From positions 5,013-69,012 of the forward strand of contig JBLNCA010000049.1 in the NCBI GenBank assembly GCA_050260375.1: a stretch of 64,000 nt of DNA, given 5' to 3'. The notes under the pieces are model-generated. The model had not been told where the DNA came from. It saw only the letters and a list, made by a program, of their open reading frames with translations, and made no database searches. The position numbers and the translations under genes were made by a program. This document shows positions 17,533-27,236 of this stretch, one piece after another (the stretch's first letter is position 1; every line of letters starts with the position of its first letter). Source of the DNA: DTFZ01 sp050260375. GTDB lineage: Bacteria; Bacillota; Clostridia; Christensenellales; SZUA-584.

Positions 17533-20529
17533 GTGAGCGAGATAATGACCCCGATACCGTTTGACCGGCTCATACGCTGGATGACGGAGGAGTACAAAAC
17601 CAAAGGCAGCGTGTTCGGTATCAAAAAGGAGAAGTTCTATAAGAAATCGGGCAACAGATACCGGATATTCGGCAGGGAATTGGGCAGCCCGTTAGGCGCT
17701 GCGGCAGGCCCTAACACGCAGCTCGCGCAGAATATAGTCGCGGGGTATGTTTCAGGCTTGCGCTTTATGGAACTTAAGACCGTGCAGACGATGGACGGGG
17801 AGGAGATGCGAAAGTGCATCGCCCGCCCCTGCATATACGCGCAGGACGAGGGCTACAACGTCGAATGGTCTACCGAGCTTACGGTCCGGCAGGCGTTTGA
17901 CGAGTACGTAAAGGCATGGTTCGCGCTGCACGTAGCCGCACGCGAGTTTGGCATAAGCGATACGCCCGACTTCGTATTCAACATGAGCGTCGGCTACACA
18001 TACGAAGGCATAACGTCAAAGAAGATAGACGATTTTATCAGCGATATGACGGACGCAAGAAATACGGCAATATTCGATGAGTGCAGGGAACACCTTCTTT
18101 CGCATATCGATATGTTCTCCAACATAGACAGGGAATACATTGAATCGATAAGCAGCCGTATCTCGGAGTCCATCACGCTTTCCACATTGCACGGCTGTCC
18201 TCCCGAAGAGATAGAAAAAATCGCGAACCACTTTCTTATGGTAAAAAAGCTGCATACATACGTAAAATGCAACCCAACGCTGCTCGGTTACGAGTTCGTG
18301 AGAAACATACTCGACGATATGGGCTACGGCTACGTGTCGTTTGACCGTCGGCATTTTGACGCGGATTTGAAATTCCAGGACGCGGTCGCGCTGATAGGGC
18401 GGCTGCGCAAGACCGCCGCTGACAGCGGCCTTGTATTTGGCGTCAAGCTGACCAACACATTCCCGGTGCAGATAAAGGAGGGCGAATTGCCCGGAGAATT
18501 CATGTACATGTCGGGCCGCGCGCTGTTCCCGTTAAGCATAAACGTGGCGCTGAAATTAAGCGAAGCGTTTCAAGGCTCGCTGCCAGTATCGTTCTCGGGC
18601 GGCGCGGATTATTTCAACATAGACAGCATAATCAAGACGGGCATAGCGCCAGTCACGGTAGCGACGGCTATACTTAAGCCGGGCGGATACATGCGAGCCA
18701 AGCAGATGAACGAAAAGGTTGAGCCGATTGCCGTCGAGTTTAAAGGCATCGACATTCCGGCTCTTAAAGAACTCGCGGAACAGGTAAAGAGCGATAAGCA
18801 CCATCTGAAATGGTCGCGGGAAACAAAGTCAAGAAAGATAAGCAGCCCGCTGCCGCTGTTTGACTGCTTTACCGCGCCCTGCAGCGAGGGCGGATGCCCT
18901 ATACGCCAGCAGATACCGCAGTACCTCTCGCTGGTGGCAAAAGGGGAGTATAAAAAAGCGTTTGAGGTAATAGCCGCAGATAACGCGCTGCCCGCCGTAA
19001 CGTCGGAAATATGCAGCCACGCGTGCCAGACGAAGTGCACGCGGATAGATTACGACGAACCGCTCAAAATACGTAGCGCGAAGAACTTAGCGGTACGGAA
19101 CGCGCAGCGGGATTATATAGAGCGTATAAGTAAAACGCCGCTGCGTACCGGTAAAAGAGTCGCCGTAATAGGCGCGGGGCCAGCCGGGCTGTCGGCGGGG
19201 CTGTACCTAAGGCGCAACGGCGTAACCGTTACGGTATTTGAAAAGCTTGACAAACCTTTCGGCATAGTGCAATACGTGATACCGGCGTTCAGGGTAAGCG
19301 AAGAAGCGCTTCGCCTGGATTACGATATGGCGGTGAAGACGGGCGTCGAATTCAGGTTCGGTGTCGATGAAAATTACGACATAAAAGCGCTGAAACGGGA
19401 GTTTGATTACGTAATTATTGCGACGGGCGCGTGGAACACCGCATGCCCCGTTAAAGAAGGCGCGGACAAACTGCTTGACGCGCTTATGTTCCTTAAACAA
19501 TCAAAGCTTAATGATTGCAAAGTTAAACTCGGCAAACATGTGGCGGTTATAGGCGGAGGAGACGTGGCAATGGACTGCGCGCGCGCCGCTAAACGAGCGC
19601 CCGGCGTGGAGAGCGTGGACATAATATACCGCAGGACAAGGGAGTATATGCCCTCGTCGAGAGAGGAGCAGGAGCTTGCGCTTTTAGACGGCGTGAAGTT
19701 TTACGAGCTGCTGTCGCCTTTAAGCTACGACGGAAAGAACCTCGTCGTTGAGCGTATGGAATTGGGCGAAAAGGCAGCCGACGGCAGGCGCTCGTTTGTG
19801 CCGACGGGAAGGTTTGAAACGCTTGCGTATGATACCGTAATCAGCGCCGTGGGCTCGAGGCCCGACGCAGCGGCGCTTAAACGCAACGGCATATGCATGG
19901 CCGGCGACACATACCCCGTGCTTAATGAAAACAACGAGACAAGCATTGGGGGCGTATACATAGCGGGGGATTGCAGCCGCGGCCCTGCTACGATAGTGCA
20001 GGCAATGGCGGACAGCAAAACGATAGCTTTGGATATACTGAACGATCTTGGGCTGCCAAACGATTTTGACAGAACCGAAACGGATACGGACTCGGGCGAG
20101 ATTTATGAGCGCAAAGCGGTGCTGTGCGAATCCAGAGAAGGAGAATGCGACGCCGCGCGGTGTTTAAGCTGCGGACAAATCTGCGAGATTTGCTGCGAGG
20201 TGTGCCCTAACAGGGCCAATATAAGCCTGCTTGTCAATGGAAAGCCGCAGATACTGCACATAGACGGCATGTGCAACGAGTGCGGCAACTGCGCCGTGTT
20301 CTGCCCGTATCAAGGCGCGCCGTACCGGGATAAAATAACGCTTTTCAACAGCAGGGAAGAGTTTTCGGCAAGCGATAACAAAGGCTTTGTTTTCCTTGAC
20401 GACGGCTTGATGCTTGTAAGGGACGAACGGGGCAACGAGTACGAGTGCGGCGTTGAAGACGAAAAGCTTCCGCCGATGCTTGCTCCCGTAATACGCGCGA
20501 TACGGGGCGCGTACCGGTATATTGTATAG
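17533..20529 (+). CDS. ygfK: YgfK: putative selenate reductase-like flavin/Fe-S oxidoreductase
   Basis: This is a large multi-domain oxidoreductase of 998 residues. It has an N-terminal dihydroorotate-dehydrogenase-like flavin domain, a GltD-like part with N-terminal Fe-S cysteines (CSEGGCPI, CSHACQTKC), FAD (VIGAGPAGLSAG, about residue 542) and NAD(P)H (VIGGGDVAMD, about 670) folds, and a C-terminal pair of [4Fe-4S] motifs (CLSCGQICEICCEVCP, about 876; CNECGNCAVFCP, about 914). I choose GTG 17533, 7 nt after AAGGAG; the longer frame back to 17248 only overlaps ssnA out of frame. In purine-degrading anaerobes YgfK is needed for urate-type breakdown. It may move electrons between NAD(P)H and a ring reductase step (inference). 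Confidence 0.93.
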   Translation: MSEIMTPIPFDRLIRWMTEEYKTKGSVFGIKKEKFYKKSGNRYRIFGRELGSPLGAAAGPNTQLAQNIVAGYVSGLRFMELKTVQTMDGEEMRKCIARPCIYAQDEGYNVEWSTELTVRQAFDEYVKAWFALHVAAREFGISDTPDFVFNMSVGYTYEGITSKKIDDFISDMTDARNTAIFDECREHLLSHIDMFSNIDREYIESISSRISESITLSTLHGCPPEEIEKIANHFLMVKKLHTYVKCNPTLLGYEFVRNILDDMGYGYVSFDRRHFDADLKFQDAVALIGRLRKTAADSGLVFGVKLTNTFPVQIKEGELPGEFMYMSGRALFPLSINVALKLSEAFQGSLPVSFSGGADYFNIDSIIKTGIAPVTVATAILKPGGYMRAKQMNEKVEPIAVEFKGIDIPALKELAEQVKSDKHHLKWSRETKSRKISSPLPLFDCFTAPCSEGGCPIRQQIPQYLSLVAKGEYKKAFEVIAADNALPAVTSEICSHACQTKCTRIDYDEPLKIRSAKNLAVRNAQRDYIERISKTPLRTGKRVAVIGAGPAGLSAGLYLRRNGVTVTVFEKLDKPFGIVQYVIPAFRVSEEALRLDYDMAVKTGVEFRFGVDENYDIKALKREFDYVIIATGAWNTACPVKEGADKLLDALMFLKQSKLNDCKVKLGKHVAVIGGGDVAMDCARAAKRAPGVESVDIIYRRTREYMPSSREEQELALLDGVKFYELLSPLSYDGKNLVVERMELGEKAADGRRSFVPTGRFETLAYDTVISAVGSRPDAAALKRNGICMAGDTYPVLNENNETSIGGVYIAGDCSRGPATIVQAMADSKTIALDILNDLGLPNDFDRTETDTDSGEIYERKAVLCESREGECDAARCLSCGQICEICCEVCPNRANISLLVNGKPQILHIDGMCNECGNCAVFCPYQGAPYRDKITLFNSREEFSASDNKGFVFLDDGLMLVRDERGNEYECGVEDEKLPPMLAPVIRAIRGAYRYIV

Positions 20530-20578
20530 TTCAAATGCTGCGCCGCATAACTGGCGGGGCGGTTAAGGGGTGTAATAT

Positions 20579-23137
20579 ATGTCAAGATTCATGCTGAACG
20601 GGAACTGGATTGAAACGGACGCCGACAAAAACCTGCTGTCTTTTTTAAGAGACGATATGGGGCTTAAGTCCGTAAAGGACGGCTGCAGCGAAGGCGCGTG
20701 CGGTGCGTGCAGCGTTATAGTTGACGGCGTATCGCGCCGTGCGTGCACGCTCAGCGTACAAAAGCTTGACGGAAAGAGCGTGCTTACGATAGAAGGCTTC
20801 AGCGATTATGAAAAGCAGGTTTTTGCGTACTGCTTTGCCAAGGCCGGGGCTGTACAGTGCGGGTTCTGCATACCCGGCATGGTAATAAGCGCTAAAGCAT
20901 TACTCGATAAAAACAACGCTCCTACAAGGGACGATATTAAAAAAGCGCTCAACGGCAACATCTGCCGCTGCACCGGATATAAAAAGATATTCGAAGCCAT
21001 CGAAATGGCGGCGGAGTTTTTCCGCGAAAACAGGCCAGTGCCGCATTTCGGCTCGGAAGGCAGGATAGGACATGATGTGCCGCGCATAGACGCCGTGGAG
21101 AAGACGCTGGGCACGGCCGAGTACACCGACGACATTGCGCTGCCGGGCATGGCGTTTACGAGCGCCGTGCGCAGCAAGTACCCGCGCGCCGTGGTGGAAG
21201 ACATCGACATATCAAAAGCAATCAAGCACCCCGACGCCGTCGCGGTAGTAACGGCGGAGGACATACCGGGCAGCAACGTATCGGGGCACATCGTACAGGA
21301 CTGGGATACTCTGATACCGAAGGGAGGCACTACGCGGTATATCGGCGACGCAATAGCGCTCGTAGTTTCGAATAAAGAGGAGAGCCTTGAGGAAATAAAA
21401 AACCTCGTCGAGATTACGTATACGCCGCTTGAGCCGGTAACGTCTCCGCGCATGGCGCTGGCAGAAGGCGCGCCGCTGATACACGAAACGGGAAACGTGC
21501 TGCGGAGGGACCGCGTAAAGCGCGGCGAAGACGTGGATGCGGTATTCGCGCGCTCCAAGTATTTGGTGAGCCACGTATATAAAACTCCGCCGACCGAACA
21601 CGCGTTTATGGAGCCGGAGTGCGCCGTATGCGTTAACGAGGGCGGCAATCTTACGCTTTACACATCGGGGCAAAGCGTATACGACGAACACCGCGAGATA
21701 ACACATATACTCGGCATAGCGCCCGAAAAGCTCCGCGTTATAAGCAAATACGTGGGCGGAGGTTTCGGAGGCAAGGAAGACATGAGCGTACAGCACTACG
21801 CCGCACTCGCTTCTTACATAACGGGCAGGACGGTAAAGGCGAAATTAAGCCGACAGGAGAGCATAAACGTACATCCGAAGCGCCACGCCACCGAGATAGA
21901 GATGACTACGGCGTGCGACGAAAACGGGCGGCTGACTGCCATGCGAGCCCGCCTTATTTCCGACACCGGCGCTTACGCGTCGCTCGGCGGTCCGGTGATA
22001 CAGCGCGCGTGCACGCACGCGGCCGGGCCGTATAAGTACGAAAGCGTAGACATCGAGGGAATGGCGGTTTACACGAACAACCCGCCGGGCGGAGCTTTCA
22101 GGGGGTTCGGAGTAACGCAGAGCTGTTTCGCTACAGAGTGCAACTTAAACGAGCTTGCGGCGCTGGTCGGCATATCGCCCTGGGAGATACGGTACCGCAA
22201 CGCCGTAGAGCCGGGGGATGTACTGCCCAACGGCCAGATAGCGGATAATTCCACGGCTTTCAAGCAATGCCTGCTCGCGGTGAAGGGCGCGTTTGAGAGC
22301 AGCCCGTACGCGGGCATAGCGGGGGCGTTTAAAAACAGCGGGAAGGGCGTGGCCGTACCCGACACGGGCAGGTGCATAGCTTCGGTGGAACAGGGAAAAG
22401 TGCATATACGCACGAGCGCCGCGTGCATGGGACAGGGGTTCGCAACGGTGGCGCTGCAGATTGCCTGCCATACGCTGGGGATTTCCCCTGACCTCGTAGT
22501 GGTTGAGCCGCCGGACACATTGCGCACTCCCGATTCGGGCACGTCCACTGCGTCAAGGCAGACGGTGTTTTCGGGAGAAGCCGTACGGCGCGCATGCGCA
22601 AAGCTGAAACAAGAGTTAGACAAGGGGGGCACGCTGGAGCAGCTCGAAGGCAGGGAGTTCTACGGGGAGTTCACATGCATTACCGACCCTATAGATACAG
22701 ACAAGGAGCATCCGTTCAGCCATCTGACATACGGCTTTGCTACGCAGGTCGTAATACTGGACGAGACAGGCAAAGTTAAAAAAGTTGTCGCGGCCTATGA
22801 CGTAGGGCAGGTCATAAATCCCAAAAGCGCGGAAGGCCAGGCGGAAGGCGGAATAGTGATGGGATTAGGGTACGCCCTTACCGAGGATTACCCGCTCAAA
22901 GACTGCATACCGCAGGCAAAATACGGCACGTTGGGGCTGTGGCGCTCAACTCAGGCGCCGGAACTGGAAGTGAAATTCGTATCGACGGGCTATAAGTCGG
23001 ACATTTCCTACGGCTCGAAGGGAATGGGCGAGATATCCGTAATACCGACTGCTCCCGCCGTCGCGGGCGCGTATTTTAAGCTGGACGGCAAGTTCCGCAC
23101 GGAGCTGCCTTTAAAGGAAACCGCTTATAGAAAGTAG
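20579..23137 (+). CDS. xdhD: Selenium-dependent-type xanthine dehydrogenase, fused Fe-S and molybdenum subunits (XdhD-like)
   Basis: The 852-residue molybdenum hydroxylase is a fusion of two modules. Residues 1-150 carry two [2Fe-2S] sites (C36, C41, C44, C56; C94, C97, C129, C131). From about residue 165 comes the molybdopterin domain, with GGGFGGKED, FRGFGVTQ, ACMGQGFATVA and the C-terminal GSKGMGEISV, whose Glu is the expected catalytic base. There is no FAD domain, so electrons must leave through a partner; YgfK, encoded just upstream, is a candidate. This architecture matches the selenium-dependent xanthine dehydrogenase family. Selenium would be a labile cofactor atom and is not visible in sequence. 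No in-frame TGA is present. Confidence 0.92.
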   Translation: MSRFMLNGNWIETDADKNLLSFLRDDMGLKSVKDGCSEGACGACSVIVDGVSRRACTLSVQKLDGKSVLTIEGFSDYEKQVFAYCFAKAGAVQCGFCIPGMVISAKALLDKNNAPTRDDIKKALNGNICRCTGYKKIFEAIEMAAEFFRENRPVPHFGSEGRIGHDVPRIDAVEKTLGTAEYTDDIALPGMAFTSAVRSKYPRAVVEDIDISKAIKHPDAVAVVTAEDIPGSNVSGHIVQDWDTLIPKGGTTRYIGDAIALVVSNKEESLEEIKNLVEITYTPLEPVTSPRMALAEGAPLIHETGNVLRRDRVKRGEDVDAVFARSKYLVSHVYKTPPTEHAFMEPECAVCVNEGGNLTLYTSGQSVYDEHREITHILGIAPEKLRVISKYVGGGFGGKEDMSVQHYAALASYITGRTVKAKLSRQESINVHPKRHATEIEMTTACDENGRLTAMRARLISDTGAYASLGGPVIQRACTHAAGPYKYESVDIEGMAVYTNNPPGGAFRGFGVTQSCFATECNLNELAALVGISPWEIRYRNAVEPGDVLPNGQIADNSTAFKQCLLAVKGAFESSPYAGIAGAFKNSGKGVAVPDTGRCIASVEQGKVHIRTSAACMGQGFATVALQIACHTLGISPDLVVVEPPDTLRTPDSGTSTASRQTVFSGEAVRRACAKLKQELDKGGTLEQLEGREFYGEFTCITDPIDTDKEHPFSHLTYGFATQVVILDETGKVKKVVAAYDVGQVINPKSAEGQAEGGIVMGLGYALTEDYPLKDCIPQAKYGTLGLWRSTQAPELEVKFVSTGYKSDISYGSKGMGEISVIPTAPAVAGAYFKLDGKFRTELPLKETAYRK

Positions 23138-23146
23138 GCGTTTGTT

Positions 23147-24517
23147 TTGGTAATCAAGAACGGTATCGTGGTAACTGAAGACGGCGCGGGCATTAAAGAC
23201 GTGCTTATCAAGGACGGAGTAATAGCCGCGGTGGGGGAGAACCTTGACGATGCAGAAAGCATCGATGCCTCGGGCAAGTACGTGCTGCCCGGAGGGGTTG
23301 ATGTTCATACGCATATGGACTTGGACGTCGGCATAGCTGTAGCGCAGGACGATTTTTATACGGGCACCGTTGCAGCCGCCTGCGGGGGGACGACGACCAT
23401 AGTGGACCATCCCGCGTTCGGCCCGAAAGGCTGCGGCCTCGGGCACCAGATAAGCCGTTATCACGAGCTCGCTAAGGATAAAGCGGTAATAGACTATTCG
23501 TTTCACGGCGTAATACAGCATGTGGACGAATGCGTTCTTGACGACATGGAAACGCTCGCGGACGAGGGAATAACGAGCTTTAAGATATACATGACGTACG
23601 ACTTTAAGATTGACGACGCCGGCATTTACGCTGTGTTGAAGCGCGCAAAAGAGCTGGGCGTTATTATAGCCGTACACCCGGAAAACGACGGAGTCGTCGC
23701 TTCGAGGCGCAAAGAACTGATAGAATTGGGCATGGGCGCGCCAATATACCACGAGCGCAGCCGCCCCGTGGAGTGCGAAGCCGAGGCAATTAACCGCGTA
23801 ATGATGATATCAAAAATGGCGGGCAACGCGCCGCTTTACATAGTGCACCTGTCGGCGCATCTCGGCATGGAATACATCAAACTTGCCAGATGCGGCGGTC
23901 TTGGCAACGTGTTCGTGGAGACATGCCCGCAGTATATCATGCTGGACGAGTCGTATTACCTGCGCGAGGACGGAGTTAAGTTCATATTGAGCCCGCCGCT
24001 CAGGGATAAAAGCAACAACTTGCTGCTGTGGGAGGACATATGCAGCGGCCTTATCGATACAATAGCGACCGACCACTGCCCTTTTGACTACACGCTCAAA
24101 GCTAAGCTAGGGGGCAGCGATTTTACTAAATGCCCCAACGGCCTGCCGGGCGTTGAGCTAAGATACCCGCTGATGTTTTCGGAGGGCGTGCTAAAGAAAA
24201 GGATATCAGCGGAAGCGTGCGCGAGGCTTTGCGCCACAAACCCGGCGAAGCTGTTCGGGCTGTACCCCAAAAAGGGCGCGATAAGGTTGGGCGGCGATGC
24301 GGATATTGTAATAATTGATCCGGGCGGCAAGCATACGATCACTCATACCGAACTGCATGAAAACGTGGACTACACGCCGTACGAGGGAATGGAGCTTCTG
24401 TGCTCCGTCGACACGGTTCTGTCCCGCGGGGAAGTCATAGTGCGGGGCAATGAATATATAGGCGCTAAGGCAAGGGGACGCTTCATAAAGCGCGGCCGGC
24501 CGATATTGGATTTATGA
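23147..24517 (+). CDS. hyuA: Dihydropyrimidinase / D-hydantoinase-type cyclic amidohydrolase
   Basis: The 456-residue amidohydrolase has metal ligands His54/His56 (VDVHTHMDL), the carboxylated Lys146 (SFKIYMTYDF), AVHPEND, YIVHLSAH and ATDHCPFDY. These enzymes open five- or six-membered cyclic amides (hydantoin, dihydropyrimidine) to ureido acids. The start is TTG 23147, 9 bp after the xdhD stop; no ATG lies near. In this operon it fits opening a hydantoin-like ring left from urate breakdown, feeding a ureido acid to YgeW/YgeY (inference). The E. coli equivalent is called hyuA or ssnA-linked hydA. Confidence 0.92.
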   Translation: MVIKNGIVVTEDGAGIKDVLIKDGVIAAVGENLDDAESIDASGKYVLPGGVDVHTHMDLDVGIAVAQDDFYTGTVAAACGGTTTIVDHPAFGPKGCGLGHQISRYHELAKDKAVIDYSFHGVIQHVDECVLDDMETLADEGITSFKIYMTYDFKIDDAGIYAVLKRAKELGVIIAVHPENDGVVASRRKELIELGMGAPIYHERSRPVECEAEAINRVMMISKMAGNAPLYIVHLSAHLGMEYIKLARCGGLGNVFVETCPQYIMLDESYYLREDGVKFILSPPLRDKSNNLLLWEDICSGLIDTIATDHCPFDYTLKAKLGGSDFTKCPNGLPGVELRYPLMFSEGVLKKRISAEACARLCATNPAKLFGLYPKKGAIRLGGDADIVIIDPGGKHTITHTELHENVDYTPYEGMELLCSVDTVLSRGEVIVRGNEYIGAKARGRFIKRGRPILDL

Positions 24518-24544
24518 TCAATTCTAGGTAAAGGAAGGGCAAAT

Positions 24545-26020
24545 ATGAGCAAGTACAATCTTATCGATTTAACGGTAAACGAGCAAAGGCTGAAACGGGC
24601 GGTACGCAGGGCCAAAGAGAGAGGCATAGTGATACCGATGCTGGCGCAGATGAAGAACCCCGCTCTTATACCCGATTCCGTAAAACAGAGATTAACGGAG
24701 GTAGGGTTATGGGACGTCAACCCGCTGAACCTTTTCAGGATAACGTGGAAAAACGAGCCGGTAGAAAAGGGCGGGCTTTACGGCGGCGTTAATTATATCG
24801 TGATGCCGCGCGAGATAACGGGCGTAAAAGCCAAAATAATAGCGATCAGCGGCAAATGGTTCCCAACGGGCGCGCATAAAGTTGGCGCTGCGTTCGGATG
24901 CCTCGTGCCGAGACTCGTTACCGGCCAGTTCGATCCTACGACTCAAAAAGCGGTCTGGCCTTCCACCGGCAACTATTGCCGCGGCGGCGCGTACGACTCG
25001 GCGCTGCTTGGGTGCGAGTCGATAGCGATACTTCCCGAGGGCATGAGCAGCGAGCGCTTCGAATGGCTTAAGACCGTTGCGGGCGAGACGATAAAAACGC
25101 CGGGCACGGAGAGCAACGTTAAAGAGATATTCGACAAATGCTGGGAGCTTAGGAATTCCGGACAGGACCTGATGATATTCAACCAGTTCGAGGAGTTCGG
25201 CAACTACCTCTGGCACCATGAGGTAACAGGCGAAGCGATTGAAAGCGTGCTGAAAAAGGAAATGGGTGAGAAATCGAACTTCCACGGGTTTATCAGCGCC
25301 ACAGGCTCGGCGGGCACAATAGCCGCGGGGGATTTTTTAAAGAAGAAATTCCCTAAGAGCCGTATAGCCGCGTCCGAGGCGCTGCAGTGCCCGACGATAT
25401 ACATGAACGGTTTCGGCGCGCACAGGATAGAGGGAATAGGCGACAAGCATATACCGTGGATACACAACACCAAAAATACCGACGTAGTGATAGACGTGGA
25501 CGACGAAATACCGATGCAGTGGATACGGATGTTCAACGAAGAGGAGGGCATAAAGCTGCTCGCTGATAAGGGCGTCAGGCAGGAGACAATCGACAGGCTG
25601 CCGTGGATAGGTATTTCGGGAGCGGCGAATTTGATAGCGGCAATAAAATACGCTAAATACTTCGAGCTTAACGAAAACGACGTTGTCGTTACGATACTTA
25701 CTGATTCAATAGACATGTACCGCAGCCGCCTTGCAGAGCTTAACGAGGAAAGGGGCAAATTCGACGAGTATGCGGCGCACGAAGTAAACGCTCGGTATTT
25801 CGACGGGTTGGGCGTCGATTACGTAAAAGAGCTCAATTACTATGACCGCAAGGCGGTACATAACTTAAAATACTACACGTGGGTTGAGCAGCAGGGCAAG
25901 ACTTACGAAGAGATACTGGCGCAGTGGGAAGACGACAGCTACTGGACGGATATTCCCAAGGCTGCGGCGGCGCTTGACGAACTGATAGAACAGTTCAACA
26001 AAGCTGTTGCGGAAGGCTAA
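24545..26020 (+). CDS. Fold-type II PLP-dependent enzyme (cysteine synthase / tryptophan synthase beta superfamily)
   Basis: The 491-residue protein has the fold-type II signature: a Schiff-base lysine in GAHKVGAAFG (Lys112), a STGNYCRGGA substrate loop (about residues 140-149) and a glycine-rich phosphate loop SATGSAGTIAAG (about 250). It has N- and C-terminal extensions compared with cysteine synthase (about 310 residues). It is not YgeX, which is the next gene 5 bp on. Two PLP lyases in a row suggest consecutive beta-elimination or replacement steps on a diaminopropionate-like or ureidoalanine-like compound. That is inference, and the reaction is unknown to me. Confidence 0.85.
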   Translation: MSKYNLIDLTVNEQRLKRAVRRAKERGIVIPMLAQMKNPALIPDSVKQRLTEVGLWDVNPLNLFRITWKNEPVEKGGLYGGVNYIVMPREITGVKAKIIAISGKWFPTGAHKVGAAFGCLVPRLVTGQFDPTTQKAVWPSTGNYCRGGAYDSALLGCESIAILPEGMSSERFEWLKTVAGETIKTPGTESNVKEIFDKCWELRNSGQDLMIFNQFEEFGNYLWHHEVTGEAIESVLKKEMGEKSNFHGFISATGSAGTIAAGDFLKKKFPKSRIAASEALQCPTIYMNGFGAHRIEGIGDKHIPWIHNTKNTDVVIDVDDEIPMQWIRMFNEEEGIKLLADKGVRQETIDRLPWIGISGAANLIAAIKYAKYFELNENDVVVTILTDSIDMYRSRLAELNEERGKFDEYAAHEVNARYFDGLGVDYVKELNYYDRKAVHNLKYYTWVEQQGKTYEEILAQWEDDSYWTDIPKAAAALDELIEQFNKAVAEG

Positions 26021-26025
26021 AGCGT

Positions 26026-27234
26026 ATGGAGTATTTAAAGTTCGCGCCCAACACAAAAAAGAACAGAATGTTTTCGAAGGAGACGGAACTTTTTTCGCGG
26101 CAGCAGACGGAGAGGGTGTACCGCTTTCACCGTTCGATGGGAAAGGCGTACAACGAGACGCCGCTTATTTCGCTTAATGCGTTCGCGAAAAGCGCGGGGC
26201 TTGGCAGCTTCTTTGTTAAGGACGAGTCGCGGCGCGGCACGCTTAAGGCCTTTAAGCTGCTGGGAGGCGCATACGCGGTGGCAAACAGCATATGCGCCAA
26301 GCTCGGCGTATCGATAGACGACGTAGATTTCGGCTACTTAAAATCCCGCGAGGTGAAGGAAAGATTGGGCGACCTCGTTTTCGCGGCGGCTTCCGACGGC
26401 AACCACGGCAAATCCGTCGCGTGGGCGGCAAACGAATTCAACCAGAAGTCAATTGTATATATGCCCAAAGGCACCGCGCTTGACAGGATTGCCGCGATAG
26501 AGGCATTGGGCGGCACTGTCGTAGTTTCCGACTACAGCTACGACTGGTGCGTGCGCGAGGTGAACCGCCTTGCCAAGGAGAAAGGCTGGGAAGTCGTGCC
26601 CGATACGGCGAGCGAAGGCGATGAACTGGTTGCCGTATGGGTAATGCAGGGCTATTCCACGATGGCGAGGGAAGCCATAGCGCAGCTTGGCGATACGGCG
26701 CCAACTCACGTGTTCCTTCAGGCGGGCGTAGGCTCAATGGCAGCGGCCGTTACGGGCGTAATAGTGAACCACTACAAAGAGCGCTGCCCGCGCATTTACA
26801 CGCTGGAGCCGCATAAGGCCGCGTGCTTCTACGAATCCGGGCTCGCCGGGGACGGCAAACCGCGCAGCGTTGAAGGAGACTTGGACAGCATAATGGCCGG
26901 GCTGTCGTGCGGAGTTCCCAACCCCGTTTCGTGGGAGATAATACGCAGCTTTGCGGACGGCTTTTTCTCGTGCGACGACGTGCTGGCGGCAAACGGCATG
27001 CGCATACTGGGAAACCCGCTGAGCGGAGACGAGCGCGTGGTATCGGGGGAATCCGGCGCGATAGGCGCGGGGTTTATAGATTACATAATGCGGCATGAAA
27101 AAGAGCTTGCGCGCTCAATTGGCCTTGATGATACGTCTTCGGTGCTCGTGTTCAGCACGGAGGGGGATACTGATATGAAGAACTACCGCGATATAGTGTG
27201 GTACGGCGCGTATCCCTTCGCAGGAAAGGAGTAA
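26026..27234 (+). CDS. ygeX: YgeX: 2,3-diaminopropionate ammonia-lyase
   Basis: YgeX is a fold-type II PLP enzyme that converts D- or L-2,3-diaminopropionate to pyruvate and two ammonia. The 402-residue protein has the catalytic Lys77 in TLKAFKLLGG, the same position I recall for the E. coli enzyme, and the SDGNHGKSVAWAA substrate loop. It would be the last carbon-yielding step of the operon, giving pyruvate for fermentation. The YheO-type regulator starts 2 bp after its stop. Confidence 0.95.
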   Translation: MEYLKFAPNTKKNRMFSKETELFSRQQTERVYRFHRSMGKAYNETPLISLNAFAKSAGLGSFFVKDESRRGTLKAFKLLGGAYAVANSICAKLGVSIDDVDFGYLKSREVKERLGDLVFAAASDGNHGKSVAWAANEFNQKSIVYMPKGTALDRIAAIEALGGTVVVSDYSYDWCVREVNRLAKEKGWEVVPDTASEGDELVAVWVMQGYSTMAREAIAQLGDTAPTHVFLQAGVGSMAAAVTGVIVNHYKERCPRIYTLEPHKAACFYESGLAGDGKPRSVEGDLDSIMAGLSCGVPNPVSWEIIRSFADGFFSCDDVLAANGMRILGNPLSGDERVVSGESGAIGAGFIDYIMRHEKELARSIGLDDTSSVLVFSTEGDTDMKNYRDIVWYGAYPFAGKE

Positions 27235-27236
27235 TT

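Noticed and set aside
20530..20578. A further family-1 element before xdhD (ends in GGGGTGTAATAT)
   Set aside because: Only the tail resembles the family; no complementary arms can be drawn.
20579..23137. Selenocysteine (in-frame TGA) in the selenium-dependent xanthine dehydrogenase
   Set aside because: The frame has no internal TGA. Selenium in this family is a labile cofactor, not selenocysteine.
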